Shown one piece after another: positions 1 through 6,812 of a stretch of DNA of 9,167 nucleotides. The position numbers were made by a program, and so were the translations under genes. The notes under the pieces are model-generated. The model ran no database searches and was not told where the DNA came from. It saw only the letters and a program-made list of their open reading frames with translations. The stretch comes from a bacterium (GTDB lineage: Bacteria; Bacteroidota; Bacteroidia; Cytophagales; Thermonemataceae), in the NCBI GenBank assembly GCA_025362415.1, contig JANYGM010000057.1:1-9167 (forward strand), written 5' to 3'. Position 1 is the stretch's first letter. Each line of letters begins with the position of its first letter.

Positions 1-1
1 T

Positions 2-1075
2 TCTTGTCGTCCTTGTCCAGTTATAGCAGTACCTAGTAATACAAGTGGAAACACTAATCCTCCTTATATACATGCACCTTACGTACCACGTGGACCTACT
101 GGACCTGGTTATACACCCAGTAATAATCCAAGTGGGACAACTGGTAATACAGGAACAATAGGTGGTGGAGGAGGTAATGGACAGTATAACCCACCACCTG
201 TTGTTATACCATTCACGCCACCACCACCCCCTCCAATGCCACACCCAGGAATGATTTGGATATCTGATATAGGTTGGATAGACCCACCAACAACGGTAGA
301 CCCTGGGCAGTCATTTCCTTCTGATGTTTATACCTATGATGCAAACGGAAATATAATATCACCACCGCCGCCAGGAGTAACAAAAGACAAAACTATGCGT
401 AATGCTGCTAATGCCAAAATAAATTGTGTGTACGAAAGTCTGATACAACAACAAAATATAAAAGACCTTTTAAATATGTTTGGTACGAATCTTGGCTTGA
501 CACTTGTGATAAAAGTAGCACCATTTGCTGAACCAAATACCAATGGTTCAACAACACCGCCACCAAATCCGCAAACAGTTATTCAGATAAGCCCAACACT
601 GCAAACCAATGGACATTCTCCTTTAGGAATAGCAAGGACATTAGCTCACGAGATGATGCACGCAAGGTTTAATGCCTTAATTCATAATGCTGGTGGGACT
701 GATGCTGCACTTCAAGGACTTCAATTTCCAAGCCAATTGCCTGTTTTTGATTCTTTAATGCGGGCGTACCAAGAGAATCAAACGCTCTCTAATGGCACAG
801 TAGTACGAATATGTGATTTACCGAGAGCTCAACACGAGTATATAGCTACCTTTTGGTTTAATGACCTTGTGGCTATTATCAGGGAGTTTGACGGCAACCG
901 TAGCACACAAGCAGAATATGAAGCACTTGCTTGGGAAGGATTGCATAAAACGGATAGATATCGTGGAAGGCAATATAATAGCCTTGGATATAGTGACCCA
1001 AATATGCGTGATAATAGAGAAAAAATTGCCAAAGCTATGAAAGCATCAAGAAAAAACGAAAATCCTTGTAGATAA
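2..1075 (+). CDS. C-terminal part of a Pro/Gly-rich protein with an HEMMH zinc-metalloprotease-like domain (5' end outside the window)
   Basis: The reading frame is open from the first bases of the window, so the gene starts upstream. The ATG at 236 is only an internal methionine within a proline run. The visible 357 residues begin with a Cys/Pro segment (SCRPCPV), then a Gly/Asn/Pro-rich linker with a GGGGG stretch and a run of six prolines (about residues 1-80). A globular region follows. It carries LAHEMMHAR with H216, E217 and H220 (visible numbering), a gluzincin-type HExxH. Further on are HEYIATFW, REFDGN and LAWEGLHKTDRY, where an acidic residue or histidine could be the third zinc ligand. 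From memory, similar HExxH...EFD...LAW-GL blocks end large secreted or YD/Rhs-like proteins of Bacteroidota, sometimes as toxin domains. This is family-level recall, not a search result. No T9SS sorting domain is present. The next gene starts 15 bp downstream, so the two are probably co-transcribed. Substrate unknown. Confidence 0.8.
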   Translation, partial: SCRPCPVIAVPSNTSGNTNPPYIHAPYVPRGPTGPGYTPSNNPSGTTGNTGTIGGGGGNGQYNPPPVVIPFTPPPPPPMPHPGMIWISDIGWIDPPTTVDPGQSFPSDVYTYDANGNIISPPPPGVTKDKTMRNAANAKINCVYESLIQQQNIKDLLNMFGTNLGLTLVIKVAPFAEPNTNGSTTPPPNPQTVIQISPTLQTNGHSPLGIARTLAHEMMHARFNALIHNAGGTDAALQGLQFPSQLPVFDSLMRAYQENQTLSNGTVVRICDLPRAQHEYIATFWFNDLVAIIREFDGNRSTQAEYEALAWEGLHKTDRYRGRQYNSLGYSDPNMRDNREKIAKAMKASRKNENPCR

Positions 1076-1090
1076 TTAAAAAATAATAAC

Positions 1091-1612
1091 ATGAAAAAAT
1101 ATCTTATAATTGCTTTATTTCTATTGATAGGAATAAATGCAAAATCTCAAAATCAAGGTACAAATTTGTATCTTGTAATAAGCCCAAATGAGCCATTAGT
1201 TGTCAAAAATGTCTATAAATACGTTGGAAATGATATTACTAATCCCTGTATGTATGGATGCACAGTTATTAAAAGAATAGATGGGGGGTATTATATTGCG
1301 TATCCATTGTACTATGGTACTGACTTAAAATTAGAACCCAAGCAAGGGGCAATTGTTCAAACCATCAATATTTCACAAATAGCTAGTTTATATCCAACGG
1401 CACGCACAGCAGCACAGCTAGATACGGATATGCAACCTGCTATTGACTATGATTATACACACGGGGTAAATCCATGGGTTAGTGCTCGTACCTATGGTGA
1501 TATGCAAACTGTGAAATATCTTCATAGTTTTGATAAGATATTTGTTATTGAGCATCTACCAAATGGCACAGCCAAAGTAGTAGAATGCGAAATAACAAAC
1601 TCTTGGGAGTAA
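1091..1612 (+). CDS. Small secreted protein of unknown function, partner of the upstream metalloprotease-like gene
   Basis: A 173-residue protein. The N-terminus (two lysines, then LIIALFLLIGINAKSQ) is a typical Sec signal peptide of Bacteroidota, probably cleaved near residue 20. No lipobox cysteine is seen, so it should be periplasmic or exported, not a lipoprotein. C53 and C57 (NPCMYGC) form a close pair that could make a disulfide. The mature part is rich in Tyr and Thr and looks beta-rich. I recognise no family. It follows the metalloprotease-like gene by 15 bp with an A-rich leader (AATTAAAAAATAATAAC) and no separate promoter or terminator between them, so an operon is likely. A periplasmic inhibitor or immunity role is possible from position and the signal peptide alone, and is unproven. 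The gene is followed by an inverted-repeat region and a terminator. Confidence 0.75.
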   Translation: MKKYLIIALFLLIGINAKSQNQGTNLYLVISPNEPLVVKNVYKYVGNDITNPCMYGCTVIKRIDGGYYIAYPLYYGTDLKLEPKQGAIVQTINISQIASLYPTARTAAQLDTDMQPAIDYDYTHGVNPWVSARTYGDMQTVKYLHSFDKIFVIEHLPNGTAKVVECEITNSWE

Positions 1613-1619
1613 AAATTGC

Positions 1620-1732
1620 TGTGTTGTCAAGTGGTTTTTCCTGTGGTGTCAGGTTTTTTCCTGTGGTGTCAGATTTTTCTATCTGACACCAAACCACGTC
1701 AAACAATGTATTTAAGCACTTCTGACAACACA
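1620..1732. repeat. Nested inverted-repeat structure with an internal 18-bp direct repeat
   Basis: Three sets of complementary arms are nested. The outer arms are TGTGTTGTCA (1620-1629) and TGACAACACA (1723-1732). The middle arms are GTGGTTT (1631-1637) and AAACCAC (1691-1697). The inner arms are GGTGTCAGAT (1665-1674) and ATCTGACACC (1681-1690) with a 6-nt TTTTCT loop. The block TTTTTCCTGTGGTGTCAG is repeated directly at 1635-1652 and 1655-1672, so either copy of GGTGTCAG can pair with CTGACACC. It lies directly behind a stop codon. It may be an intergenic palindromic repeat, an mRNA-stabilising structure, or a tandemly duplicated half of a hairpin. Pairing is seen in the sequence; function is inferred. 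Confidence 0.7.
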
Positions 1733-1773
1733 AGTGTATTTCTAAGCATTTCTAATATGATTTATTCCAAAAC

Positions 1774-1808
1774 AAAAAAGCCTTTCCAAACTTTGGAAAG
1801 GCTTTTTT
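1774..1808 (+). terminator. Rho-independent terminator, potentially bidirectional
   Basis: AAAAAAGCCTTTCCAA (1774-1789) pairs perfectly with TTGGAAAGGCTTTTTT (1793-1808) around a 3-nt loop. The A run and T run on either side give a U tract in both directions. It probably ends the two-gene unit at 1-1612 and insulates the reductase gene downstream. Confidence 0.9.
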
Positions 1809-1851
1809 GTAGAGTTTAAATTATGAAATACCAAAAAAATGATAATTTTTC

Positions 1852-1882
1852 TTGGTTTATTACAATTTTTGTTTTAGATTTA
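1852..1882 (+). promoter_or_regulatory. Possible Bacteroidota-type promoter for the PhaB-like reductase
   Basis: A TTG at 1852-1854 lies 20 bp before TAGATTTA (1875-1882), which matches the -7 consensus TAnnTTTG except for its last base. It sits between the terminator at 1774-1808 and the start at 1957, where a promoter is expected. The match is imperfect and nearby T-rich sequence gives alternatives, so the call is tentative. Confidence 0.4.
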
Positions 1883-1927
1883 ACCGTTAATATTTTTTAA
1901 TTCTCAAAAGAAATATCTCTAAATAAA

Positions 1928-1950
1928 CTAAAACCAACTCTAAAACCAAC
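1928..1950 (+). repeat. Tandem 11-bp direct repeat in the reductase leader
   Basis: CTAAAACCAAC occurs at 1928-1938 and again at 1940-1950, one base apart, ending 6 bp before the ATG at 1957. No Shine-Dalgarno sequence is present here. The repeat could be a regulator site or a replication-slippage product; nothing in the sequence decides between them. Confidence 0.6.
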
Positions 1951-1956
1951 ACTTTT

Positions 1957-2697
1957 ATGGACAAAAAATTGATTGCACTCGTTACGGGAGCTACAGGCGG
2001 GCTGGGGTCGGCAATGTGCCAAAGACTTCAAAAAGATGGTTATCACGTCATTGCGCACTACCGTAACCAAGAAAAAGCAGACCAATGGGCTGTAGAAATG
2101 AAAGAACAGGGATTTGTTTTTGATATGGCAAAGGCTGATGTGAGTAATTTTGAAGAAACTGCTGCAATGATGAAAGACATTGAAACTAGATTTGGTAATG
2201 TTGATGTACTTGTTAATAATGCAGGTATTACAAGAGACCGCCCATTTCACAAAATGACTTTCCAAGAGTGGGACGAGGTGCTTCACGCCAACTTGTACAG
2301 TGTTTTTAATTGCACTCGCAACGTCATTGATGGAATGAGAGAACGTAGTTTTGGGAGAATTATCAATATTTCTTCTGTAAATGGGCAACGTGGACAGTTT
2401 GGGCAAGCAAATTATTCTGCTGCAAAAGCTGGTATGCACGGTTTTACTAAAACTCTTGCTATGGAAGTGGCAAGCAAAGGAATTACGGTAAATACTATCT
2501 CACCTGGTTATATTGGTACAGATATGGTTATGGCGGTGCGTGAAGACGTAAGAAATGCTATTGTCGCACAAATCCCTGTTGGAAGGTTGGGTGGAACAGA
2601 GGAAATAGCACATTTGGTGTCGTTTTTGGCAAGTAAAGAAGCTAGTTTTATCACTGGTGCTAATTATGCTATCAATGGTGGGCAACACGTTTATTAA
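1957..2697 (+). CDS. phaB: Acetoacetyl-CoA reductase (PhaB-type short-chain dehydrogenase)
   Basis: A 246-residue cytosolic SDR enzyme, the usual length for PhaB. It should reduce acetoacetyl-CoA to (R)-3-hydroxybutyryl-CoA with NADPH, the second step of polyhydroxybutyrate synthesis. The cofactor motif TGATGGLG is at residues 10-17 and NNAG at 87-90. The catalytic tetrad is N112, S140, Y153 and K157. The stretch NISSVNGQRGQFGQ, then NYSAAKAG and HGFT, is characteristic of PhaB rather than of the related FabG. So are ITRDRPFHKM, SPGYIGTDMV and the closing NGGQHVY. The ATG at 1957 places the glycine motif at the normal distance from the N-terminus. No phaA, phaC or phasin gene is adjacent, and terminators or hairpins lie on both sides, so it is probably a single-gene unit. 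FabG (3-oxoacyl-ACP reductase) is the alternative, less likely. Confidence 0.92.
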   Translation: MDKKLIALVTGATGGLGSAMCQRLQKDGYHVIAHYRNQEKADQWAVEMKEQGFVFDMAKADVSNFEETAAMMKDIETRFGNVDVLVNNAGITRDRPFHKMTFQEWDEVLHANLYSVFNCTRNVIDGMRERSFGRIINISSVNGQRGQFGQANYSAAKAGMHGFTKTLAMEVASKGITVNTISPGYIGTDMVMAVREDVRNAIVAQIPVGRLGGTEEIAHLVSFLASKEASFITGANYAINGGQHVY

Positions 2698-2737
2698 TTA
2701 TGAATTGTGAATTAAAATACAATTTCTATTCATAATT
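2696..2737 (+). repeat. AT-rich hairpin overlapping the reductase stop region
   Basis: AATTATGAAT (2696-2705) is complementary to ATTCATAATT (2728-2737). An overlapping inner pair, AATTGT (2703-2708) with ACAATT (2719-2724), is an alternative fold. The hairpin begins at the stop codon and has no clear T run after it, so it may act as a weak terminator or an RNA 3' end. AATTGTGAATT (2703-2713) also recurs inverted as AATTCACAATT at 2947-2957, bracketing the two hairpin elements between them. Confidence 0.5.
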
Positions 2738-2755
2738 GATGTTATGTATACTTTT

Positions 2756-2822
2756 TTCAATTTAGATAAAACAGGTCTGTACCATAGTGAAACGGAGGTC
2801 AGACCGTTTTATCTAAATTGAA
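2756..2822 (+). repeat. Conserved-core hairpin element, copy 1
   Basis: The 32-bp core is at 2774-2805, beginning GGTCTGTACC and ending GGAGGTCAGACC. It is flanked by perfect 17-bp arms, TTCAATTTAGATAAAAC (2756-2772) and GTTTTATCTAAATTGAA (2806-2822), with one unpaired A at 2773. GGTCTG pairs with CAGACC at the base of the core and extends the stem. The core recurs at 2889-2920 (inverted), 9061-9092 and 9132-9163 (inverted), whereas the arms do not recur. Confidence 0.85.
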
Positions 2823-2873
2823 TAAACAAAATGGGATTTAATGGTAAAAAAGCATTCTCTCAAAAAAGCCCTT

Positions 2874-2936
2874 GTTAAACTTTTGAACGGTCTGACCTCC
2901 GTTGCACTACGGTACAGACCTTATCAAAAATTTAAC
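2874..2936 (-). repeat. Conserved-core hairpin element, copy 2 (inverted)
   Basis: The core at 2889-2920 reads GGTCTGACCTCCG...GGTACAGACC on the + strand. Its reverse complement matches copy 1 at 30 of 32 positions. The arms are GTTAAACTTTTGA (2874-2886) and TCAAAAATTTAAC (2924-2936), complementary at 12 of 13 positions, and unrelated to the arms of copy 1. Two or three unpaired bases separate each arm from the core. It faces copy 1 across 83 bp, so the two cores could also pair with each other. Confidence 0.8.
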
Positions 2937-2995
2937 TGCGTAACACAATTCACAATTAAAATAAACTTTTATCTTAATATTCTGTTAATGAAGGC

Positions 2996-3031
2996 AAGTA
3001 CAAAATTATATTTTGTACTTGTTTTTTTTTG
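2996..3031 (+). terminator. Palindrome followed by a T run, overlapping the protease promoter
   Basis: AAGTACAAAAT (2996-3006) and ATTTTGTACTT (3010-3020) form a perfect 11-bp stem with a 3-nt loop. G and ten T residues follow (3022-3031 region), as in an intrinsic terminator, although the stem is GC-poor. The right arm overlaps the -33 element at 3019-3021, so it could instead be an operator for a dimeric repressor of the protease gene. Both readings fit the sequence. Confidence 0.55.
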
Positions 3032-3049
3032 TAAAATAAACTATATTTG
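3019..3049 (+). promoter_or_regulatory. Bacteroidota-type promoter of the M36 protease gene
   Basis: TTG at 3019-3021 is followed after 20 bp by TATATTTG (3042-3049), a full match to the -7 consensus TAnnTTTG. Transcription would start near 3055 and give a leader of about 54 nt before the ATG at 3109. The -33 element overlaps the palindrome at 2996-3020. Confidence 0.75.
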
Positions 3050-3108
3050 CAACTTGACTTAGCTTATTAAAAAAATCAACAAAATATATCCACTTTTATT
3101 CCAATCTA

Positions 3109-6100
3109 ATGAAAAAAATATCTTTAATTTTATGCTTTATGATGCTCACGAGCCTCTTAAAAGCACAAACAGATTTGCGACAAATGTCTGTAGATTACAT
3201 CAAGCAGACAAAAAACGTGTCGTTTACATCTGCACAATGGCTCATAACAGACCAAATTTACGACAAAAACACGCAAACTACGTTCCTTTATTTGCGCCAA
3301 ATGCACGCTGGAAAAGAAATTTTTAACGTAAATGTTAATTTTTCTATCAAAAATAACAAAGTTCTGCACATGGCTGGCACACCAAAAAAAGATTATTCTG
3401 TGCGTTCTGCTGCATCTGGTATGTCTGCTGAAAGTGCTATACGTGCTGCCGCAACAGGATTAAACCTGAAAATTACAGAGCCGCTTACTTCTAGTAATTC
3501 TGCTAATGCAAAAGGGATAAATGTAACGAAATTTAGCAAAGCAGGTATTTCGCAAGAGCCAATTCCTGTGAAAGAAATGTATTATCTTAATGCTAAAAAT
3601 GAACTTGTTTCCGTTTGGAATTTGTCTATCTATGAAAATTCTGGTGATAATTGGTGGGATTTGCTTGTAGATGCACAATCAGGACAAATTGTAAATAAAG
3701 CTAATTGGGTTACGCATTGTAACTTTGGTTTGCACGAAAAAAACAATCAAAATAATGATAATTGTGAAGACAAACACGTACACACGCCTAGCACTTTGGT
3801 AGAAAAAATTACCGCTTGCCCAGAAGATAGAGTTTTTGCTAAAAATATTGCTAAAAAACCTACTTTAAACGTAATTCCAAGCACTATTCCTCGTGTAGGC
3901 GGAAACCAGTATAATATTTTCCCTTTGCCTATAGAAGCACCTTCTTATGGCGCACGCTCTATTGTGCAAGACCCAGAAAGCCTTCCTGCCTCTCCTTTTG
4001 GCTGGCACGATACTAATGGTGTAATAGGTGCAGAGTTTACCATTACAAGAGGAAATAATGTTTATGCTTACCGTGATGCAGATGCTACAGCAAATGTTCC
4101 TGACCCAGGTTCTAGCCCTGATGGTGGTGCTACACTTAATTTTGATTTTCCTTTCCCAACAACACAAGAGCCAGATACTTACGTACCAGCATCTGTTACA
4201 AACTTATTTTATTGGAATAATAAAGTACACGACTTCTACTACCGTTATGGTTTTGATGATGTAAGTGGAAACTTTCAGACAAATAATTATGGGCGTGGTG
4301 GCTTAGGAAATGATGCTGTAAATGCAGAAACACAAGATGGTAGTGGTACAAATAATGCTAATTTTAGTACACCTCCTGATGGTAGTAGCCCACGTATGCA
4401 AATGTATATTTGGAATGATGGCTCACCTACTAATCTTTTGACTGTAAACTCACCAGCGGCAATAGCAGGAGGTTACCTTTCCACACCTTCTACAACTTTT
4501 GGCTTGCAAATAACGGCTACTACAAACATTACAGGTAACATACAACTAATGAATGATGGTAGTGCCGACCCTACTTTGGGTTGTGTTGCTTCTCCTGCTG
4601 GTTCTTTGACTGGAAAAATAGCTCTTATTGATAGAGGTTCACCTGCAGCCAGCCCAGGACTTGGTACATTTGTATTAAAAGCAAAAAATGCACAAAATGC
4701 AGGTGCTATTGGGGTGATTATTGTGAATAATGTTGCTGGCGCTCCTGCAGGTATGTCTGGTACTGACCCCACTATTACCATTCCTATTGTTATGGTAAGC
4801 CAAGCAGATGGGCTTATTTTGAAAAACTCGCTTGCTGTTCCAAATGTAGTTTCAGCTACTTTTAGGTCTGTAACTCCAGTAGGTGCAACTCCAAAACGTG
4901 ATTCTTCTTTTGATAGTGGTATTGTGGCACACGAATATGGTCACGGTATTTCTACACGCCTAACAGGTGGACCCGCTAACTCTGGTTGTTTGCAAAATGC
5001 TGAACAAATGGGTGAAGGTTGGAGTGATTTTTTTGGTTTGATGATGACGATGTTGCCTTCTCACACAGGCGCAACTCCTCGTGGGATAGGTACTTATGCA
5101 ACTTATCAGCCTACAACAGGTGGTGGCATACGTCCTGCACCTTATACAACAAATATGGCTATCAATCCTTATACGTATTCTGGTGTAGCAAATCCAGCTA
5201 TTAGCCAACCTCACGGTATTGGTTTTATTTGGTGTACAATGCTTTGGGAGGTAAATTGGGGTATGATAGGCAGATATGGTTTTGATAATGATTTGCAAAA
5301 TGGTAACGGAGGAAATAATAAAACTATTCAATTAGTGCTTTTAGCCTTGAAACTACAACCTTGCGGACCAGGTTTTGTAGATGGTAGAGATGCTTTGCTT
5401 GCTGCTGATACCCAGCTTTTTGGGGGTGCTAATCACGATATTATCTGGATAGCGTTCTCTAAACGTGGTTTGGGACTTAATGCTAGTCAAGGTGACCCTA
5501 ATGTTAGGGGTGATGGTGTTGAAGATACAACTGTTCCACCACAATTTAACCCTGGTGGCTGTGCAGCAGGAAATTCAAAAATTGTATTGCCTAGCGGGTT
5601 TGCTTCTCCTGCAGAATTTTGTTTAGGAAATGTAGCAACTATTGGTACTTTTGGTAAAATATTTACTATTTCTACGCCTCCAGTAGCACTTTATGATTAT
5701 GGTTATCTGCTTGCCAAAAATGGTAATTTATTCCAATTTAATACAACTGGGCTATTTAATTTTGCAACTCTTGGAGAAGGTTTTTATACTGTTATAGGGA
5801 TTTCTTACAAAAATACAAATCTTCAAACTATGACTGCCTACCTTACTGCACGCACAGGAAGCCCTATAAGCACTATTCAAGCGGAGATTGGAGCCAATAC
5901 TATTTGTGCGTCATTAGGAAAGAATAACAGCACTTATAATTTAGAAACAGAAATAACAATAAGAAGTGTTGCTTATTGTACGAACTTTTGTAGTCCTGTA
6001 AGTGGGAAAATCAAATTACCTACTAATTTCCCTGTTGCATCAGTCAAACTTTGTGAAGGAGAAATACTTGCTATTGGTGCTTTTGATAAGGTACAAACAG

Positions 6101-6693
6101 TATTTTTGTTCCCTGCTGTTGCTTCAGATTATGATTATAATTACCTCCTTACAAAAAATGGTAATATATTCCAATTTAGTGCAACAGGTATTTTTGATTT
6201 TACAAGCCTTACAGAAGGAGTTTATACTATTGCAGGGATTTCTTATAAGAAAGCTAATCCGCAAACAATTAGTAGCTATCTTTCTTCACGTATAGGAACA
6301 ACTATTGATGCGACCAAAGCAGCTATTACAGCGCAGAATACTTGCGCAGAAATAACGACACAAAGTACGCTAAACGCAGGAATAAATATTACTATACTTA
6401 GTAAGAGCGTTTGTGCTATTACTGCTACAGACCCACAATTCAGACAATCTGTAAAAGTTTTCCCTAATCCTACATCTCAAAATATCAATGTAGAATTTAC
6501 TAATTTGCCTAATGAAACTTTGCAAATTGTAATGTATAATATGCAAGGAATGGAGGTTTTAGCACAAAAAGTAAATACTACTACAAATGTTTCTTTGGAA
6601 AATATATCTCTAAAAACACTCCCAAAAGGTGTTTATGTGATGAAAATCCAAATGAAAGATAAATTTGTAATGGAGAAAATCATAGTAAACTAA
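3109..6693 (+). CDS. Secreted M36 (fungalysin) zinc metalloprotease with PA domain, tandem C-terminal modules and T9SS sorting domain
   Basis: A 1194-residue extracellular endopeptidase. Residues 1-20 are a signal peptide ending LLKAQ. Residues about 25-200 resemble the fungalysin/thermolysin propeptide, ending in WWDLLVDAQSGQIV (W182). The M36 catalytic region begins around 280. It has YWNNKVHDFYY (W369) and HEYGHGISTRLTGG, with zinc ligands H608 and H612 and general base E609. MGEGWSDFF follows, with E636 as the likely third ligand. A protease-associated (PA) domain is inserted at about 470-585 (LTGKIALIDRG...IPIVMVSQADG). Two similar modules of about 140 residues follow at 824-966 and 967-1104. 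The end, from about 1110, is a type A T9SS domain: KVFPNPTSQNINVEF...LPKGVYVMKIQ...EKIIVN. The protein should cross the outer membrane through T9SS, for nutrient breakdown or cell interaction. It is monocistronic, with its own promoter upstream and a terminator at 6724. The start is supported by the signal peptide at residue 1. Confidence 0.95.
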   Translation: MKKISLILCFMMLTSLLKAQTDLRQMSVDYIKQTKNVSFTSAQWLITDQIYDKNTQTTFLYLRQMHAGKEIFNVNVNFSIKNNKVLHMAGTPKKDYSVRSAASGMSAESAIRAAATGLNLKITEPLTSSNSANAKGINVTKFSKAGISQEPIPVKEMYYLNAKNELVSVWNLSIYENSGDNWWDLLVDAQSGQIVNKANWVTHCNFGLHEKNNQNNDNCEDKHVHTPSTLVEKITACPEDRVFAKNIAKKPTLNVIPSTIPRVGGNQYNIFPLPIEAPSYGARSIVQDPESLPASPFGWHDTNGVIGAEFTITRGNNVYAYRDADATANVPDPGSSPDGGATLNFDFPFPTTQEPDTYVPASVTNLFYWNNKVHDFYYRYGFDDVSGNFQTNNYGRGGLGNDAVNAETQDGSGTNNANFSTPPDGSSPRMQMYIWNDGSPTNLLTVNSPAAIAGGYLSTPSTTFGLQITATTNITGNIQLMNDGSADPTLGCVASPAGSLTGKIALIDRGSPAASPGLGTFVLKAKNAQNAGAIGVIIVNNVAGAPAGMSGTDPTITIPIVMVSQADGLILKNSLAVPNVVSATFRSVTPVGATPKRDSSFDSGIVAHEYGHGISTRLTGGPANSGCLQNAEQMGEGWSDFFGLMMTMLPSHTGATPRGIGTYATYQPTTGGGIRPAPYTTNMAINPYTYSGVANPAISQPHGIGFIWCTMLWEVNWGMIGRYGFDNDLQNGNGGNNKTIQLVLLALKLQPCGPGFVDGRDALLAADTQLFGGANHDIIWIAFSKRGLGLNASQGDPNVRGDGVEDTTVPPQFNPGGCAAGNSKIVLPSGFASPAEFCLGNVATIGTFGKIFTISTPPVALYDYGYLLAKNGNLFQFNTTGLFNFATLGEGFYTVIGISYKNTNLQTMTAYLTARTGSPISTIQAEIGANTICASLGKNNSTYNLETEITIRSVAYCTNFCSPVSGKIKLPTNFPVASVKLCEGEILAIGAFDKVQTVFLFPAVASDYDYNYLLTKNGNIFQFSATGIFDFTSLTEGVYTIAGISYKKANPQTISSYLSSRIGTTIDATKAAITAQNTCAEITTQSTLNAGINITILSKSVCAITATDPQFRQSVKVFPNPTSQNINVEFTNLPNETLQIVMYNMQGMEVLAQKVNTTTNVSLENISLKTLPKGVYVMKIQMKDKFVMEKIIVN
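5578..6420 (+). repeat. Two tandem coding repeats within the M36 protease (about 140 residues each)
   Basis: Module 1 (5578-6006) begins KIVLPSGF and module 2 (6007-6420) begins KIKLPTNF. Both share a cysteine near residue 15, a DY(G/N)YLL-KNGN-FQF segment, TG-F-F-(T/S)L-EG-YT, GISYK and a closing C-rich end. They have diverged at DNA level, so the duplication is not recent. They lie between the catalytic domain and the sorting domain, where beta-sandwich or binding modules are common. I do not recognise the family. Confidence 0.8.
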
Positions 6694-6723
6694 GTAACTG
6701 TTCGTTTTTGATAACGAATGAAT

Positions 6724-6770
6724 AAAAAATAACCTATCATTAGCAATTTACTAATGATAGGTTATTTTTT
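6724..6770 (+). terminator. Strong Rho-independent terminator after the protease gene
   Basis: A perfect 20-bp stem is formed by 6724-6743 (AAAAAATAACCTATCATTAG) and 6751-6770, with a 7-nt loop CAATTTA. It ends in a T run and begins with an A run, so it could stop transcription from both sides. A smaller hairpin, TTCGTT (6701-6706) with AACGAA (6713-6718), lies between it and the stop codon. Confidence 0.9.
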
Positions 6771-6812
6771 TGTACAAACCCCCGTAAAATTTAAGTAATT
6801 ATGATGTTACAT

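Noticed and set aside
236..238. ATG at 236 as the real start of the HEMMH protein
   Set aside because: The frame is open upstream to the window edge with protein-like Cys/Pro/Gly-rich sequence, and this ATG sits inside a proline run with no start signals.
1616..1819. 67-codon open frame on the + strand after the small secreted protein
   Set aside because: It consists of the nested inverted repeat and the terminator hairpin, so it is not credible as a gene.
1897..2439. 180-codon open frame on the - strand across the reductase gene
   Set aside because: It lies wholly opposite a confidently identified PhaB gene and its own translation has no recognisable domain; it is a shadow frame.
2756..2936. 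CRISPR array
   Set aside because: The repeated cores alternate in orientation, occur in pairs only, and have no regular spacer length or nearby cas genes.
2841..3062. 73-codon open frame on the + strand between the reductase and protease genes
   Set aside because: It runs through the inverted copy of the core repeat, a palindrome, a T tract and the protease promoter. The translation looks like non-coding sequence.
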